DNA of 64,000 bases from Candidatus Hydrogenedentota bacterium. Its GTDB lineage: Bacteria > Hydrogenedentota > Hydrogenedentia > Hydrogenedentales > CAITNO01. The translations under genes were made by a program, and so were the position numbers. The stretch spans positions 83,610-147,609 of the forward strand of contig CAITNO010000055.1 of the NCBI GenBank assembly GCA_903893795.1. Direction: 5' to 3'. Positions 34,607 to 44,020 of this stretch are shown here, one piece after another (positions within the stretch are counted from its first letter, which is position 1; each line of letters begins with the position of its first letter). Below the pieces are notes generated by a model, which ran no database searches, was not told where the DNA came from, and worked only from the letters and a program-made list of their open reading frames with translations.

Positions 34607-36967
34607 CTAATTCTCTGACCCCGGCGCTTTTCCCCTCAATTCCTCAATGTTCTTCTTTGCCTGCTCCACCTTCGGATTCTTCTGCAGAAGCCGCTCATAA
34701 ACCGCGATGGCCTTGTCGTGCTCACCCTCCCCCATCAGCAGCTTGCTGAGGTTGACGGCCGCAATTTCCAGACGTGGGTCGAGCGCGAGTGCGCGTTCGT
34801 ATTCCTTTTGTGCGTTGTTGAGTTGTCCGGTTTTTTGCAGTTCCCAGCCGAGGTTGTTGTGGGCGAGGGCGTTTTCCGGGGCGATGAGCACCGCGTTGGT
34901 GTAGGCATCCGTTGCGCCGGGTGCGTCGCCGCTGGCTGAGCAGGCGAAGCCGAGCCGGAGCCATGCGGCGGCGTTGTTCTGGTCGGCATGGAGCGCCGCA
35001 CGGAATTCCTCGGCCGCCGGGCCGGGTTTGCCCGCATCGGCCAGCGCCACGCCGCGGTGGTAGTGCCAGGTGGAGAGGCTGGGGGTGTAGGCCGCCACGG
35101 GCAGGCAGGCGGCGCCGTAGAACGCGATGCCCGCGGTGGCGCCGATGACCGCGCGGCGGCGCTGGCCCGGGGTGGCGGCCCATTGCGCGAGGCGGGCGAG
35201 CACGTCGCCACCGAGCAGGATTAGGAATGGCGCCACGGCCAGGCGGTAGCGTCCGGCAATGAAAAAGGGCAGAACGGACAGGAAATGGCCGAGGATTAGG
35301 GTGAGGGCGAGCGATGCCGCCACCGCATACACCCCCCGCTGCTTCGCAGCACCCCCCTCGCAGGGGGGATCTAAGACGTTTGCTCTCCCTGTGTTCGAAG
35401 GCGGTCCCGGGGCAACATCCCCCGCCGCTTCCCGCCTGCGTCCTTCGGACTTCGGCTCGGCAAGCGCAGCACCCCCTTCCGCCTTTGCCAACGCAGCTTC
35501 GGCAGACGCGTCAAAGGGGGACCCAAGGCAACATCCCCCTAAATCCCCCTTCGAAGGGGGACCTAAGGCAACATCCCCCGCCGCTTCGCGGCTGCCCCCT
35601 TCAAAGGGGGACCCAAGACAGCACCCCCCTGCATCCCCTCGCAGCCAGGCGCGGGCGATGATGGCCCACATCAGGGCGAGCATGAGCGGCACGGGTGCCC
35701 CTGCAAGCATAAACAGAAGCGACACGAAAAGTGCGAGGCTGTCCCGTTTGCCGAAGCCGCGCGTGCCCGTGATGTTTGAGCCGTCCTGTCGTGCCAAGGC
35801 CAATACGAACCATAACAGCGCCAGTGCAAGCACCGCGGGAAATCCCGGCAGCCAGCGCAGCAACGGCGAATGGTCCCGTTCGATGGACACGACTTTGCTG
35901 TCCGACACCTCGGCCGGCCCCAAGAAGAGGGCCGTTTTGCGGGCCGTCAACGACAGTGCCGCCATGGGATCGCTATTCCAGAAGTCCAAGGCGTGCCTAT
36001 AGAACCAGCCCGATGCGCCGGAAAACGACGCGTCCGGCAGACCCTGTTTCTCTGCCAGCCCGCGCACCAGTTGCGGATAGTTGAAGCAGTTCCATTCTGC
36101 CTGCCCGGCGATGTCGCGCAGATTGGCGATCTTGGGCGAATCGCCGGTGGAATTGGGATTGTTGCCGATGTAGGCGTTGATGCCGCCGTAGTAGGAGATG
36201 AGCACGAACTCATGGGCTACGCGGTAGTTGCGCACGACGGCGGGGCTGATGACTGCGGCGACCGCCAGCAGGAACAGAGCGGCATGGGCCATGCCCCGCT
36301 TGAGTGCGAACTTGGACTTCCACGCCGTCCAGACCATCCACCCGGCGGCGAAGACGCCGGGGAGCAGCACGTTGGGCCGGACGAGCGCATGGAGGCCCAG
36401 CAGGAGGCCCGCCAGCAATGCCCAGTCCCATCGGCCCGAGGTAAACCATTTCCACAGCGCGCCCGCCATCGCCAGATAGAGGAACACCTCGAGCACGGGC
36501 GAGTTCAGTTCGCCTTCGAAGTAGATGAAGGACCAGAAGACGGCGCCCAGCGCCGCCGCGGCCAAGCCGGAGCCCCGGCCAAACCAGGCCTTTCCCAGCA
36601 GGTACAGCAACAGCAGATTCGCCAGGCCCAGCGCCATTTGCACGATGCGCGGCGCGCCGTAGTTCAGCCCAAGGAAGCGGTACACGACCGCAAGGAAATA
36701 GGGATAGCCCGGCGGGCGGCCATAGGGGGTAGTGCGAATCTCGGGGTCGTCAGCGTGGGCCGGGGGCGACCAGTCGCCGGTGACGATGGCGCGGGCCCAA
36801 TAATCGTTGAGTTGCGGGTCCAGCACGGGCGAGGCGAAATCGGGCGCGTGCCATATGGAAAAGAGGAAGGCGGCACGCAACAGCAGTCCTGCGAGGAGGA
36901 TCAGCACCAGTGCCGCCGCGCCGCGACGGCCCGATATGCTGGCATTATGTTCCCGGCTGTTTTCCAT
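34607..36967 (-). CDS. GT-C family membrane glycosyltransferase-like protein with C-terminal TPRs and in-frame repeat array
   Basis: The 786 residues start with a membrane helix and a luminal loop (DFASPVLDPQLNDYWARAIV, then PYGRPPGYPYFLAVVYRFLG). About ten further membrane helices reach residue 440 and 550-620, the plan of ArnT/PMT-type transferases that use lipid-linked sugars. Residues about 640-780 are TPRs (WHYHRGVALADAGKPGPAAE, then NALAHNNLGWELQKTGQLNN). Residues about 443-547 are low-complexity peptide encoded by repeat family 2, such as GGCCLGSPFEGG and REAAGDVALGPPSKG. No stop interrupts the frame. The donor and acceptor are unknown. Confidence 0.75.
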   Translation of the reverse strand: MENSREHNASISGRRGAAALVLILLAGLLLRAAFLFSIWHAPDFASPVLDPQLNDYWARAIVTGDWSPPAHADDPEIRTTPYGRPPGYPYFLAVVYRFLGLNYGAPRIVQMALGLANLLLLYLLGKAWFGRGSGLAAAALGAVFWSFIYFEGELNSPVLEVFLYLAMAGALWKWFTSGRWDWALLAGLLLGLHALVRPNVLLPGVFAAGWMVWTAWKSKFALKRGMAHAALFLLAVAAVISPAVVRNYRVAHEFVLISYYGGINAYIGNNPNSTGDSPKIANLRDIAGQAEWNCFNYPQLVRGLAEKQGLPDASFSGASGWFYRHALDFWNSDPMAALSLTARKTALFLGPAEVSDSKVVSIERDHSPLLRWLPGFPAVLALALLWFVLALARQDGSNITGTRGFGKRDSLALFVSLLFMLAGAPVPLMLALMWAIIARAWLRGDAGGCCLGSPFEGGSREAAGDVALGPPSKGDLGGCCLGSPFDASAEAALAKAEGGAALAEPKSEGRRREAAGDVAPGPPSNTGRANVLDPPCEGGAAKQRGVYAVAASLALTLILGHFLSVLPFFIAGRYRLAVAPFLILLGGDVLARLAQWAATPGQRRRAVIGATAGIAFYGAACLPVAAYTPSLSTWHYHRGVALADAGKPGPAAEEFRAALHADQNNAAAWLRLGFACSASGDAPGATDAYTNAVLIAPENALAHNNLGWELQKTGQLNNAQKEYERALALDPRLEIAAVNLSKLLMGEGEHDKAIAVYERLLQKNPKVEQAKKNIEELRGKAPGSEN
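35327..35640. repeat. Repeat family 2 array inside the GT-C gene
   Basis: At least four palindromic units of the CCCCC-TTCGAA-GGGGG type are joined by GGCAACATCCCCC and AACGCAGCTTCGGCAGACGC linkers. The linker with AACGCAGCTTCGGC recurs at 63672-63738. The whole block adds about 105 codons without a stop on the minus strand. Confidence 0.8.
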
Positions 36968-37096
36968 GGTCCGCGTGTGCCATCCCTGCATCGGTTAGAA
37001 TTGGAGCCGATACTACGTTATCATAACGCATTGGCCGATGCGCTTGAACTTGTTTGGCGGGGCCGGCAATTGCATTAAATGCCATGCTTTCCTTTG

Positions 37097-37142
37097 AGAT
37101 CCCCCCTTGAGGGGGGTGGCCCGAAGGGCCGGGGGGTGTATG
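37097..37142. repeat. Repeat family 2, intergenic copy
   Basis: CCCCCCTTGAGGGGGG, then CCCGAAGGGCCGGGGGGTGT. It faces an inverted copy at 37168-37213, so the pair could fold into one larger hairpin. Confidence 0.75.
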
Positions 37143-37167
37143 GTTAGGGATGACTGCGTGAAAACAG

Positions 37168-37213
37168 ACACCCCCCGACCGCCTTTCGGCGGTCACCCCC
37201 CTCAACGGGGGGA
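37168..37213. repeat. Repeat family 2, inverted intergenic copy
   Basis: ACACCCCCCGACCGCC, then CACCCCCCTCAACGGGGGG. It is the opposite orientation of the copy at 37097-37142 and lies just upstream of the glycosyltransferase start. Confidence 0.75.
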
Positions 37214-37242
37214 CTTCCAGGACCGCAGTCCCTGCAGCGAGG

Positions 37243-38301
37243 ATGAAGTCGTTGACTCAATTACGTGAACAAACGCCCACCTCGAAAGGCGGAACGCTCT
37301 TTCTATTCTGGTGCCGGGAAGGTTCCGGCAGCGGGCGGGGCGAGCATCTTGCCCGCGCCCTGGGCGCGGTGTCGGTCCATGTCTGGCGGGCCCGGCTGGC
37401 CGGAGCGTTGTGGAAAACGCCGCTGCGCTATCTGTTGCAGACCGTGGACACGGCAAGATTTCTGCGGAAACAGCAGCCCCGGGTGGTCTATGTGCAGCTT
37501 CCCCCGGTCTTTCCGCTGCTCCAGACGTGGTGGTATGCCCGGCGTACGGGCGCGCAGATTATCGCGGACAACCACACGTCCATCCTCGACGGGCGCTGGC
37601 GCATGTTTCACTGGCTGCAGAAGCCTCTCGCGCGGCGCATCAAGATTAACCTGGTGCACAACGAGGCCAACGCCGACCTGCTGCGCGGCTGGAACGCCGC
37701 AGGCGTGATGCTGCTCAAATCGCCCGCAGTGACCCGGGAGGAGATTCTGGACCCTCATGCCGACCTGTCGAGATTCCAAAAGGACCTCGAAGCGCCGGGG
37801 TTGGTCCGCGTGCTGATGGTCAACCGCTTCGCGGTGGACGATGCCTGGCGCGAGGTGTTTGCGGCGGCCCGCATCACGCCGGAAGCGCGCTTCTTTGTCA
37901 CGGGCGACCCGGCGCGGGCGGGCATCACGCCCGACCAGATGCCGGAAAACGTCGTGCTGACGGGCCTGCTGCCCAAGCCGGTGTTCATCGCGCTGATGAA
38001 CGCCTGCGATGTCACGCTGTCGCTGACACTGCGTCCCGACACGCTGCTATGGTCCATTCGTGAGAGTCTGGCGCTGGGCAAACCCTTTGTGGCCAGCCGT
38101 TCGCCCGTGATGCTGGCCGAGTTCGAGGGACTGGGCCTGTTCACCGACCACAGCCCAGCGGACATGCGCGCCCGCCTGCTTGACGCGTATGCGCAGCGCG
38201 ACACCTGGCGAAGCGCCATGGCTGAGTACATTGTCCACGACCAGGAGCGTTTTCTGCGGCAGACGGGGGAGATCAGGGAACTGCTCAGTAAGAAAAAATA
38301 A
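37243..38301 (+). CDS. Glycosyltransferase, GT-B (GT4-like) fold
   Basis: The 352-residue soluble protein has two Rossmann-like halves. The first contains LFLFWCREGSGSGRGEHLAR and RVVYVQLPPVFPLLQTWWYA, then IIADNHTSI. The second contains VRVLMVNRFAVDD, PENVVLTGLLPKPVFIALMN and the late nucleotide-sugar region LLWSIRESLALGKPFVAS. It would move a sugar from a nucleotide donor onto a lipid or glycan on the cytoplasmic side. It is divergent from the GT-C gene, so both may belong to surface-glycan assembly. The ribosome-binding site is weak. Confidence 0.8.
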   Translation: MKSLTQLREQTPTSKGGTLFLFWCREGSGSGRGEHLARALGAVSVHVWRARLAGALWKTPLRYLLQTVDTARFLRKQQPRVVYVQLPPVFPLLQTWWYARRTGAQIIADNHTSILDGRWRMFHWLQKPLARRIKINLVHNEANADLLRGWNAAGVMLLKSPAVTREEILDPHADLSRFQKDLEAPGLVRVLMVNRFAVDDAWREVFAAARITPEARFFVTGDPARAGITPDQMPENVVLTGLLPKPVFIALMNACDVTLSLTLRPDTLLWSIRESLALGKPFVASRSPVMLAEFEGLGLFTDHSPADMRARLLDAYAQRDTWRSAMAEYIVHDQERFLRQTGEIRELLSKKK

Positions 38302-38304
38302 AAC

Positions 38305-38333
38305 AGCCGGCAGGGATGCCGGCGCTCCCAGTG
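38305..38333. repeat. Dispersed repeat, family 4
   Basis: AGCCGGCAGGGATGCCGGCG, then CTCCCAGTG. It is identical to 30370-30399 and fills the gap between two convergent genes, ending at the mnmG stop. Confidence 0.8.
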
Positions 38334-40199
38334 CTATTGCCCGGCGCGCCGCCGTTTCTCCAAATGGATGTGCAGCACGGCGAGGTCGGGGGGGCGCACG
38401 CCTGGAATGCGGCCGGCCTGGCCGAAGGTGGCGGGACGCACCTCTTTCAAACGCTGGCGGCTTTCGCGGGGCAACCCATCCAGCACGTCGTAGTCAAAAT
38501 CATCCGGGATGGGCAGCGACTCGGATTTGAGAAAACGGTCGATGGCCTTGTCCTGCCGTTCCATGTAGCCCGCATACTTGATGCGAATCTCCACCTGCTC
38601 GCGCACCTCCAGTGGCACGGGGGTCGGCGGCGGGCAGAAGCGCCACAGGTCGTCCAGTCCGAGGTTGGGCCGGTGCAGCAAATGGGCCACCCGCTGCGAC
38701 TGGCTGATGGGCGCGCCGCCCCGTTCGACCAGCAGCGCATTCAACTCCTCCGACGGCGCCACCGAGGTCGATTCGATGCGGCGCAGTTCTTCGGCGGCGC
38801 CGCGCTGTTTCTCCGCCAGGGCATCGCGGGTGGCGTCGTTGGCGAAACCGTATTTCGCCAGGCGTTCGTCGGCGTTGTCGTGGCGCAGGTGCAGCCGGTA
38901 TTCGGCGCGCGAGGTGAATAGGCGGTAGGGCTCCAGCACGCCCCGCGTCACGATATCGTCAATCATCACGCCCAGGAAAGCCTCATTGCGCCCGATAATG
39001 AGCGGCTGCGCGTTCTCCAGCAGGCGCACGGCGTTGATGCCCGCATGGATGCCCTGCGCGGCGGCCTCCTCATAGCCCGAGGTGCCGTTAATCTGGCCCG
39101 CATGAAAGAGCCCGCGCACGCGCTTCGTTTCGAGCGTCAGCTTCAATTCGGTCGGCGGGACGAAATCGTATTCGACGGCGTAGCCGGGCCGGATGATCTC
39201 GGCCTGTTCCAGACCGGGGCAACTGTGCAGCATTTCCAACTGCACATCCTCGGGCAGGCTGGTGGACATGCCGTTGACGTAGAATTCGGCCGTGCTGAGC
39301 CCTTCGGGCTCGAGAAAGAGATGGTGCCGCGGCTTGTCGGGGAACTTGACGATCTTGTCCTCGATGCTGGGGCAGTAGCGCGTGCCCACGCCCTCAATCT
39401 TGCCCGAATAGAGGGGGGAACGGTCCATGTTGCGCAGGATGATATCCCGCGTGGCCTCGGTGGTCTGGGTCACCCAGCAGGAGGCCAGATTGCGGTCGAA
39501 TCCGGCAATGACCGTCGAAAAGGAGAAGGGCCGCGGGTCTGCGTCGCCGGGCTGTTTGGTCAATGCGTCCAGGTCGATGCTGCGCCGGTGGATGCGAGGG
39601 CAGGTGCCCGTTTTGAGCCGTCCCACGGGGAAGCCGAGCTGACGGTAGGCCTCGCTTAATCCGTCCGCAGCAGGTGCGCCGCCCCGTCCGCCGGAAACGG
39701 TGGTCATGCCAAAATGCAGCCGGCCGTGCAGAAAGGTGCCCGTGCACACGATCACGGCGCGCGCCGCGATCTCCTCGCCGTAGCTGGTGCGCACGCCCGC
39801 AATCGCGCCGTCGTGCACGATTAGGTCCGTCACCTCGGCCTGCTTGAGCACGAGATGGGGTTCGTTCTCGCAGACGCGCTTCATGTCGTACTGGTAGAGG
39901 ACGCGGTCGGCCTGGGCGCGGGGCGAATGGACCGCCGGGCCCTTGGATCGGTTGAGCATGCGGAACTGGATGCCGGTGCGGTCGATGCAGCGGCCCATCT
40001 CGCCGCCGAGCGCATCGGTCTCGCGGACGAGCTGGCCCTTGGCCACGCCGCCGATGGCGGGGTTGCACGACATCTGGCCGATGCTGTCGAGGTTGAGCCC
40101 GATCATCATGACAGACCGGCCCATGCGCGCCCCGGCCAAGGCGGCCTCAATACCGGCGTGTCCCGCGCCGACGACGATGATGTCAGGAGTGTGGTTCAT
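38334..40199 (-). CDS. mnmG: tRNA uridine-5-carboxymethylaminomethyl modification enzyme MnmG (GidA)
   Basis: FAD enzyme that, with MnmE, makes cmnm5U34 in tRNAs read by mnmA-thiolated anticodons. The 621 residues begin with the FAD motif GAGHAG at 11-16. [25 protein letters not shown] and [16 protein letters not shown] are conserved blocks, and [12 protein letters not shown] follows. Length fits the family (about 620-630). No strong Shine-Dalgarno precedes the ATG. MnmE is not in the window. It converges with the glycosyltransferase gene, and a family 4 repeat lies between. Confidence 0.95.
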   Translation of the reverse strand: MNHTPDIIVVGAGHAGIEAALAGARMGRSVMMIGLNLDSIGQMSCNPAIGGVAKGQLVRETDALGGEMGRCIDRTGIQFRMLNRSKGPAVHSPRAQADRVLYQYDMKRVCENEPHLVLKQAEVTDLIVHDGAIAGVRTSYGEEIAARAVIVCTGTFLHGRLHFGMTTVSGGRGGAPAADGLSEAYRQLGFPVGRLKTGTCPRIHRRSIDLDALTKQPGDADPRPFSFSTVIAGFDRNLASCWVTQTTEATRDIILRNMDRSPLYSGKIEGVGTRYCPSIEDKIVKFPDKPRHHLFLEPEGLSTAEFYVNGMSTSLPEDVQLEMLHSCPGLEQAEIIRPGYAVEYDFVPPTELKLTLETKRVRGLFHAGQINGTSGYEEAAAQGIHAGINAVRLLENAQPLIIGRNEAFLGVMIDDIVTRGVLEPYRLFTSRAEYRLHLRHDNADERLAKYGFANDATRDALAEKQRGAAEELRRIESTSVAPSEELNALLVERGGAPISQSQRVAHLLHRPNLGLDDLWRFCPPPTPVPLEVREQVEIRIKYAGYMERQDKAIDRFLKSESLPIPDDFDYDVLDGLPRESRQRLKEVRPATFGQAGRIPGVRPPDLAVLHIHLEKRRRAGQ

Positions 40200-40234
40200 G
40201 GATTAACGACGATGGTCTTCTTTTGTGTGCGTGC

Positions 40235-40297
40235 GGCCATGCCGCCGCTATTCTTTGCCGGGGCCGTACCCCGGCGGCGCGAAGTGCAACTTCGCGG
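40235..40297. repeat. Dispersed repeat, family 3 (minus-strand copy)
   Basis: Read on the minus strand it gives CTTCGCGCCGCCGGGGTACG, then GCCCCGGCAAAGAATAGCGG and CGGCATGGCC, as at 8431-8488. A further hairpin GTTCCCAAG/CTTGGGAAC follows at 40306-40329. Confidence 0.7.
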
Positions 40298-40447
40298 ACA
40301 AGTGCGTTCCCAAGTGCAACTTGGGAACGAGGAAAAGACACTAAAACAGAAGAATCTTTCACATGGATGAACAGGATGGACAGGATAAGACGGAAAGCCG
40401 TTGTCTTTTTTATCCTGTACACCCATGTTCAATGGTCCGAAAATGGC

Positions 40448-40945
40448 TCAATCGCAGGGGAGCTTTGCCGCGAGCACCTTTTCTGACTGCTTTGCACGGT
40501 GCGCCTTGAGCGCATCGGCGAGTTCGGGCCGCGTGTTTGCCAGGATCGACACGGCCAGCAGCGCCGCGTTGGTCGCGCCCGGACTGCCGATGGCCAGCGT
40601 GCCCACGGGGATGCCCGGCGGCATCTGCACGATCGCGTAGAGGGCGTCCTGGCCGTTGAGCGCGCCCGCCGCGAGCGGCACACCGAGCACGGGCTTGATG
40701 GTGCAGGCGGCCACGCAGCCGGGCAGCGCCGCCGCCAGTCCGGCCCCAGCGATGAACACCTCGACGCCGCGCTCCTCGCAACTGCGAATATACTCCGTCA
40801 GCGCGTCGGGCGTGCGGTGCGCCGAGAGCACGCGGCACTCGTGCGCCACGCCGAACTCGGCCAGCGTCTTGTGCGCGCGCTGCATCGTCTCCCAGTCCGA
40901 TTCACTGCCCATGATGACCGCCACCAGCGGGTTGTTCTCCGGCAT
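40448..40945 (-). CDS. purE: N5-carboxyaminoimidazole ribonucleotide mutase PurE
   Basis: Purine biosynthesis enzyme that converts N5-CAIR to CAIR. The 165 residues show the phosphate loop IMGSESDWETM, the catalytic His in SAHRTPDALT, then AGAGLAAALPGCVAA and AIGSPGATNAALLAV. This is the class I (bacterial) length and pattern. The ATG at 40945 has GGAGA upstream. No purK or other purine gene is adjacent. A family 1 repeat lies just upstream. Confidence 0.95.
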   Translation of the reverse strand: MPENNPLVAVIMGSESDWETMQRAHKTLAEFGVAHECRVLSAHRTPDALTEYIRSCEERGVEVFIAGAGLAAALPGCVAACTIKPVLGVPLAAGALNGQDALYAIVQMPPGIPVGTLAIGSPGATNAALLAVSILANTRPELADALKAHRAKQSEKVLAAKLPCD

Positions 40946-40997
40946 GCTCTGTTTCTCCTTGTGGGGGACCAAACCTTTTCTTATCATCCTGCCGCCT

Positions 40998-41084
40998 CCG
41001 TCATTCCCGCGCAGGCGGGAATCCAGGCCCGCGGGCCGGACGCCTGTTTCCGCTGCTGGATTCCCGCCCTTGCGGGAATGACGG
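40998..41084. repeat. Repeat family 1, composite element (clearest copy)
   Basis: CCGTCATTCCCGCGCAGGCG, then GGAATCC on the left, and GGATTCCCGCCCTTGCGGGA, then ATGACGG on the right. Two short palindromes face each other across a 35-base spacer, making an 87-bp unit with 14-base near-perfect terminal inverted repeats. Confidence 0.9.
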
Positions 41085-41128
41085 GAGCAGCGGGACTGAC
41101 GGAGGTAACGAGAACGACGGACGCAGTC

Positions 41129-41536
41129 TTAGAAATGCCGCTCGATGTAGTCCAGCGCAGCCTCCAGGTCGGGCAGCACCTTGGTGCAGTAGCGCACCAT
41201 CCAGGGCGACATGTCCTGATAGCTCATGGGGCTGAAGGCAATGACAAACTTGCCCAGGTCGTGCGCGGCGTAGAACACCTCCATCGAGGTGCCAATGGAC
41301 GCCTTGTTGTAGTTTACCAGCAGGATGTCGGCGTCGCGCACGTCCTGCAGGTCAAACTCGACAATTTCATTGGCGCTATCGATCTCGCGGTCGCGGAAAT
41401 TGCGGCGCATGGGGTCGAGCAGGATGAACTTGCCCGCCAGCCGTTCCTTGGCCCGCTGGCGCCAGGGCTTGCTCTCGGCCGCGTCGGCGTCCATGATTGG
41501 CCCGCTCAGATAGATTTTTTGCGCTTTTTCCATCAT
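41129..41536 (-). CDS. Nucleoside 2-deoxyribosyltransferase-like protein
   Basis: The 135 residues start KIYLSGPIMDADA, the phosphate-loop-like opening of this family. Later come LLDPMRRNFRD, IVEFDLQDVRDADILLVNYN and SIGTSMEVFYAAHDLGK. The Glu in GTSMEV sits where the catalytic Glu of deoxyribosyltransferases lies. Such enzymes exchange or hydrolyse bases of deoxynucleosides or nucleotides. Two adjacent ATGs (41536 and 41533) could serve as start; residues upstream of these lack homology. It is close to purE, but a repeat separates them. Confidence 0.78.
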   Translation of the reverse strand: MMEKAQKIYLSGPIMDADAAESKPWRQRAKERLAGKFILLDPMRRNFRDREIDSANEIVEFDLQDVRDADILLVNYNKASIGTSMEVFYAAHDLGKFVIAFSPMSYQDMSPWMVRYCTKVLPDLEAALDYIERHF

Positions 41537-41722
41537 GCCTTGCCCCTGCGTTTGTGCGGCGTTGGCCGCCGACAGATTACGGGCGAATTCTAGCGCATGG
41601 CGGGGCTGAACGCCAAGCCGCAAGTTTGGCTGGGGGGGCGGTTCATGGTAAGGTGTTTGAAACTGGGGACGGCTGTCCGTTCCGGCCGAAAACCGCACCC
41701 CAGCACACACCGGAGTCCGGGC

Positions 41723-43765
41723 ATGCAATCCGACATCCTGCGCCGTCAGGCGATCTTAATAGTCCTTCTAACGTGCTGCGCCGCAGTCGCGTGGGGGCAG
41801 CCCTCCGCCTTTGCGCCGGAGCATCCTGTCGCTCCGACCGCCGCTCCGCCCCCGGTTGCGCCGCCCAAGGAGGAGCCCGCCGAGCCCCCGGCCGACCCCA
41901 TCGAGACCTGGATGGCCAAGGCCTCCCTGCCCGCCCGGGTGGCCCAGTTGATGCTGGTCACCATTGAGGGCGGCGTGCGGCTTTCGGGGGAAGACGGCGC
42001 CATTTTCAAATCGGTCATTCCCGGCGGCGTTTTGGTGCGCCGCTCCGCCAAGCCCTCCTTTGCCGCAGGCTGCGTGGCCGAACTGCGTGTGATGGAAAAG
42101 AAGTCGGGGGTGCCGATGCTTGTCGGCGCCGACCTGTACGAACTGGCCTCGCCGGGACCGGGTCTGATGTCGGGCTTTGCCGAACTGCCCTCCCTGCTGG
42201 CCGTGGCCGCGGCGAACGACCCCGACACCACCAAGCGCATGGGACAGATCCTGGGCGCCCAGATGGCGGCCATGGGGTTCAATCTTTATCTCGGCCCCGC
42301 GCTTTCGCTGGCGCCCAGCATCCAAAACGCCCGCGGCACGGTGAACTGTCTGGGAGGTGATCCGGCCTTTGTGGCCGAGGCCGGCAGCACCATTTGCCAG
42401 GAACTGCAAAAGCTGGGCGTGGCCGCCATGCCCATGGGCTTTCCCGGCGGCGGGCTGAACCGCTCGGACCGGGGTGCGGCCGTGCTGACCACGCCGCGCG
42501 ATGCGCTCAAGAAAAGCGACCTGCTGCCCTTCGCCGCCGCCATCAGGGGCGGTGCCCGCATTATCCAGGTGGCGGACACGCTCGTGCCGACGCTGGCCTC
42601 CGGCGGCGTCCCGGCCAGTCTGTCCGACGCGGTGATGCGCGACCTGCTGCGCAGGGAAATGGGCTTTGACGGCATCATTGTGAGCGGCCCAATGGACAGC
42701 GAGGATGTCACCGGCCTCATGGACAGCGCCACGGCCGCCGCGGCCGCACTGGAGCGCGGCGCGGACATGCTGCTGTGGCGCAGTTCCTCCACCCAGCCCA
42801 TCCGTGCCATCGAGTTTATTTGCGGCGCCGTGGCCAAGGGCGACTTGTCGGAGGACGCCATTAATGTGACGGTGCGCCACGTGCTGAACGTCAAGGCCGA
42901 ACTGGCCAAGCTGGCCACGGCCGCCGCGAAAGACCGGGACCCCCACGCCATCGACAAACTGGACCATCTGCTTGAGCTGGTGCAGTCGGTGAACCGGCGC
43001 TCCATCACGCTGGCCCACTACCGACCCGGCACCCTGCCGCTGGTCAAGAAAGTGTCCACCCCCGTCGGTATCACGGGCACGGTCGGGGTAGAAGAACTGA
43101 AAGCCGCGCTGGAAAAACCGCTCAAGGACGTGTTCGAGCAGCCCATCATGACGGCAAAGCACATCGGCGACATTCAGCGCTTCGAGATTAAACGGCTCAC
43201 GGACAACATGCGCGGCCTGAACACGGTCGTCTGCGTGCTCACCGACCAGGAAAAGATCGAGGGACAGGTGGAGTTGGTTCGGGAACTCAAGAAGAAAACG
43301 ACCCACCTGGTGGTCGTCTATCTGGGCTATCCGGCCCATGCGGCCTTCCTGGGCGAGGCCGACGCCGTCCTGCTCGGCTATTCCAATTCGGACCATGTGG
43401 CGGAAACCATGGCGGTTATGGCCGAGGCCCTGTTGGGGACGGGCGCGCTGGGTTTTGTGGATTTGCCCGACATACTCAACCTGAAGGTGAACGAGACCCG
43501 CAGTTTTGGCATTGCCGACACCGTGCAGACCCCGCCGGGCCGCCTGCCGCTGGACCTGAACGACCAAAGTAAAGCGGGAAGCGCCGGGCACTATGACCCC
43601 GACAACGCCGTGAAAAAGGTGGAATGGAATTTCGCCGGCAAGCGCATCGGCAAGCCTTCGGTGCCGTGGACCTTTGAAACCCCCGGTGATTACCCCGTGA
43701 CCCTGACGGTGACCGACACGCACGGAGACACCAGATCCAAGAGCTTCACAGCCAGGGTCCAGTAA
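41723..43765 (+). CDS. Secreted GH3-like protein, apparently catalytically inactive
   Basis: The 680 residues have a signal peptide (1-25) and a Pro-rich linker. Then comes a GH3 beta-N-acetylglucosaminidase-like barrel, a second alpha/beta domain and a C-terminal PKD/Ig-like domain (DTHGDTRSKSFTARVQ). The NagZ-type KHFPGHG is MGFPGGG near 238. The nucleophile segment FDGVxxSDD is FDGIIVSGP near 319, so the nucleophile Asp is Gly. The acid/base region and sugar-binding Lys-His are gone. It may bind cell-wall glycans or act as a scaffold. GGAG precedes the ATG at 41723. Confidence 0.8.
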   Translation: MQSDILRRQAILIVLLTCCAAVAWGQPSAFAPEHPVAPTAAPPPVAPPKEEPAEPPADPIETWMAKASLPARVAQLMLVTIEGGVRLSGEDGAIFKSVIPGGVLVRRSAKPSFAAGCVAELRVMEKKSGVPMLVGADLYELASPGPGLMSGFAELPSLLAVAAANDPDTTKRMGQILGAQMAAMGFNLYLGPALSLAPSIQNARGTVNCLGGDPAFVAEAGSTICQELQKLGVAAMPMGFPGGGLNRSDRGAAVLTTPRDALKKSDLLPFAAAIRGGARIIQVADTLVPTLASGGVPASLSDAVMRDLLRREMGFDGIIVSGPMDSEDVTGLMDSATAAAAALERGADMLLWRSSSTQPIRAIEFICGAVAKGDLSEDAINVTVRHVLNVKAELAKLATAAAKDRDPHAIDKLDHLLELVQSVNRRSITLAHYRPGTLPLVKKVSTPVGITGTVGVEELKAALEKPLKDVFEQPIMTAKHIGDIQRFEIKRLTDNMRGLNTVVCVLTDQEKIEGQVELVRELKKKTTHLVVVYLGYPAHAAFLGEADAVLLGYSNSDHVAETMAVMAEALLGTGALGFVDLPDILNLKVNETRSFGIADTVQTPPGRLPLDLNDQSKAGSAGHYDPDNAVKKVEWNFAGKRIGKPSVPWTFETPGDYPVTLTVTDTHGDTRSKSFTARVQ

Positions 43766-44020
43766 CCGTTGGTGCCGCAGCGTCGGCGTGATGTGCCCGG
43801 TCGAAATCACCGCCTTTGGAATTCCGGGGTTCACACTGACGCTATCCTAACGCTTTCGGGGTACAATTTGGCGTAAGAAAGCCCCCAGGGAAACGGTGGG
43901 ATGCGGTTTAGTGTGAAGAATTCTCCCCAAGCGCCTTGTCTTGTGTCCCGTGCAACCACTACACTGCCGCCCGGCATTTCCCGGCGGGGAAGCGTGTTCC
44001 TGATTTAAGGAGTTATTGAC

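Noticed and set aside
40998..41084. CRISPR array
   Set aside because: The repeats are palindromic, occur singly or in opposed pairs and lack regular spacers; no cas genes are present.
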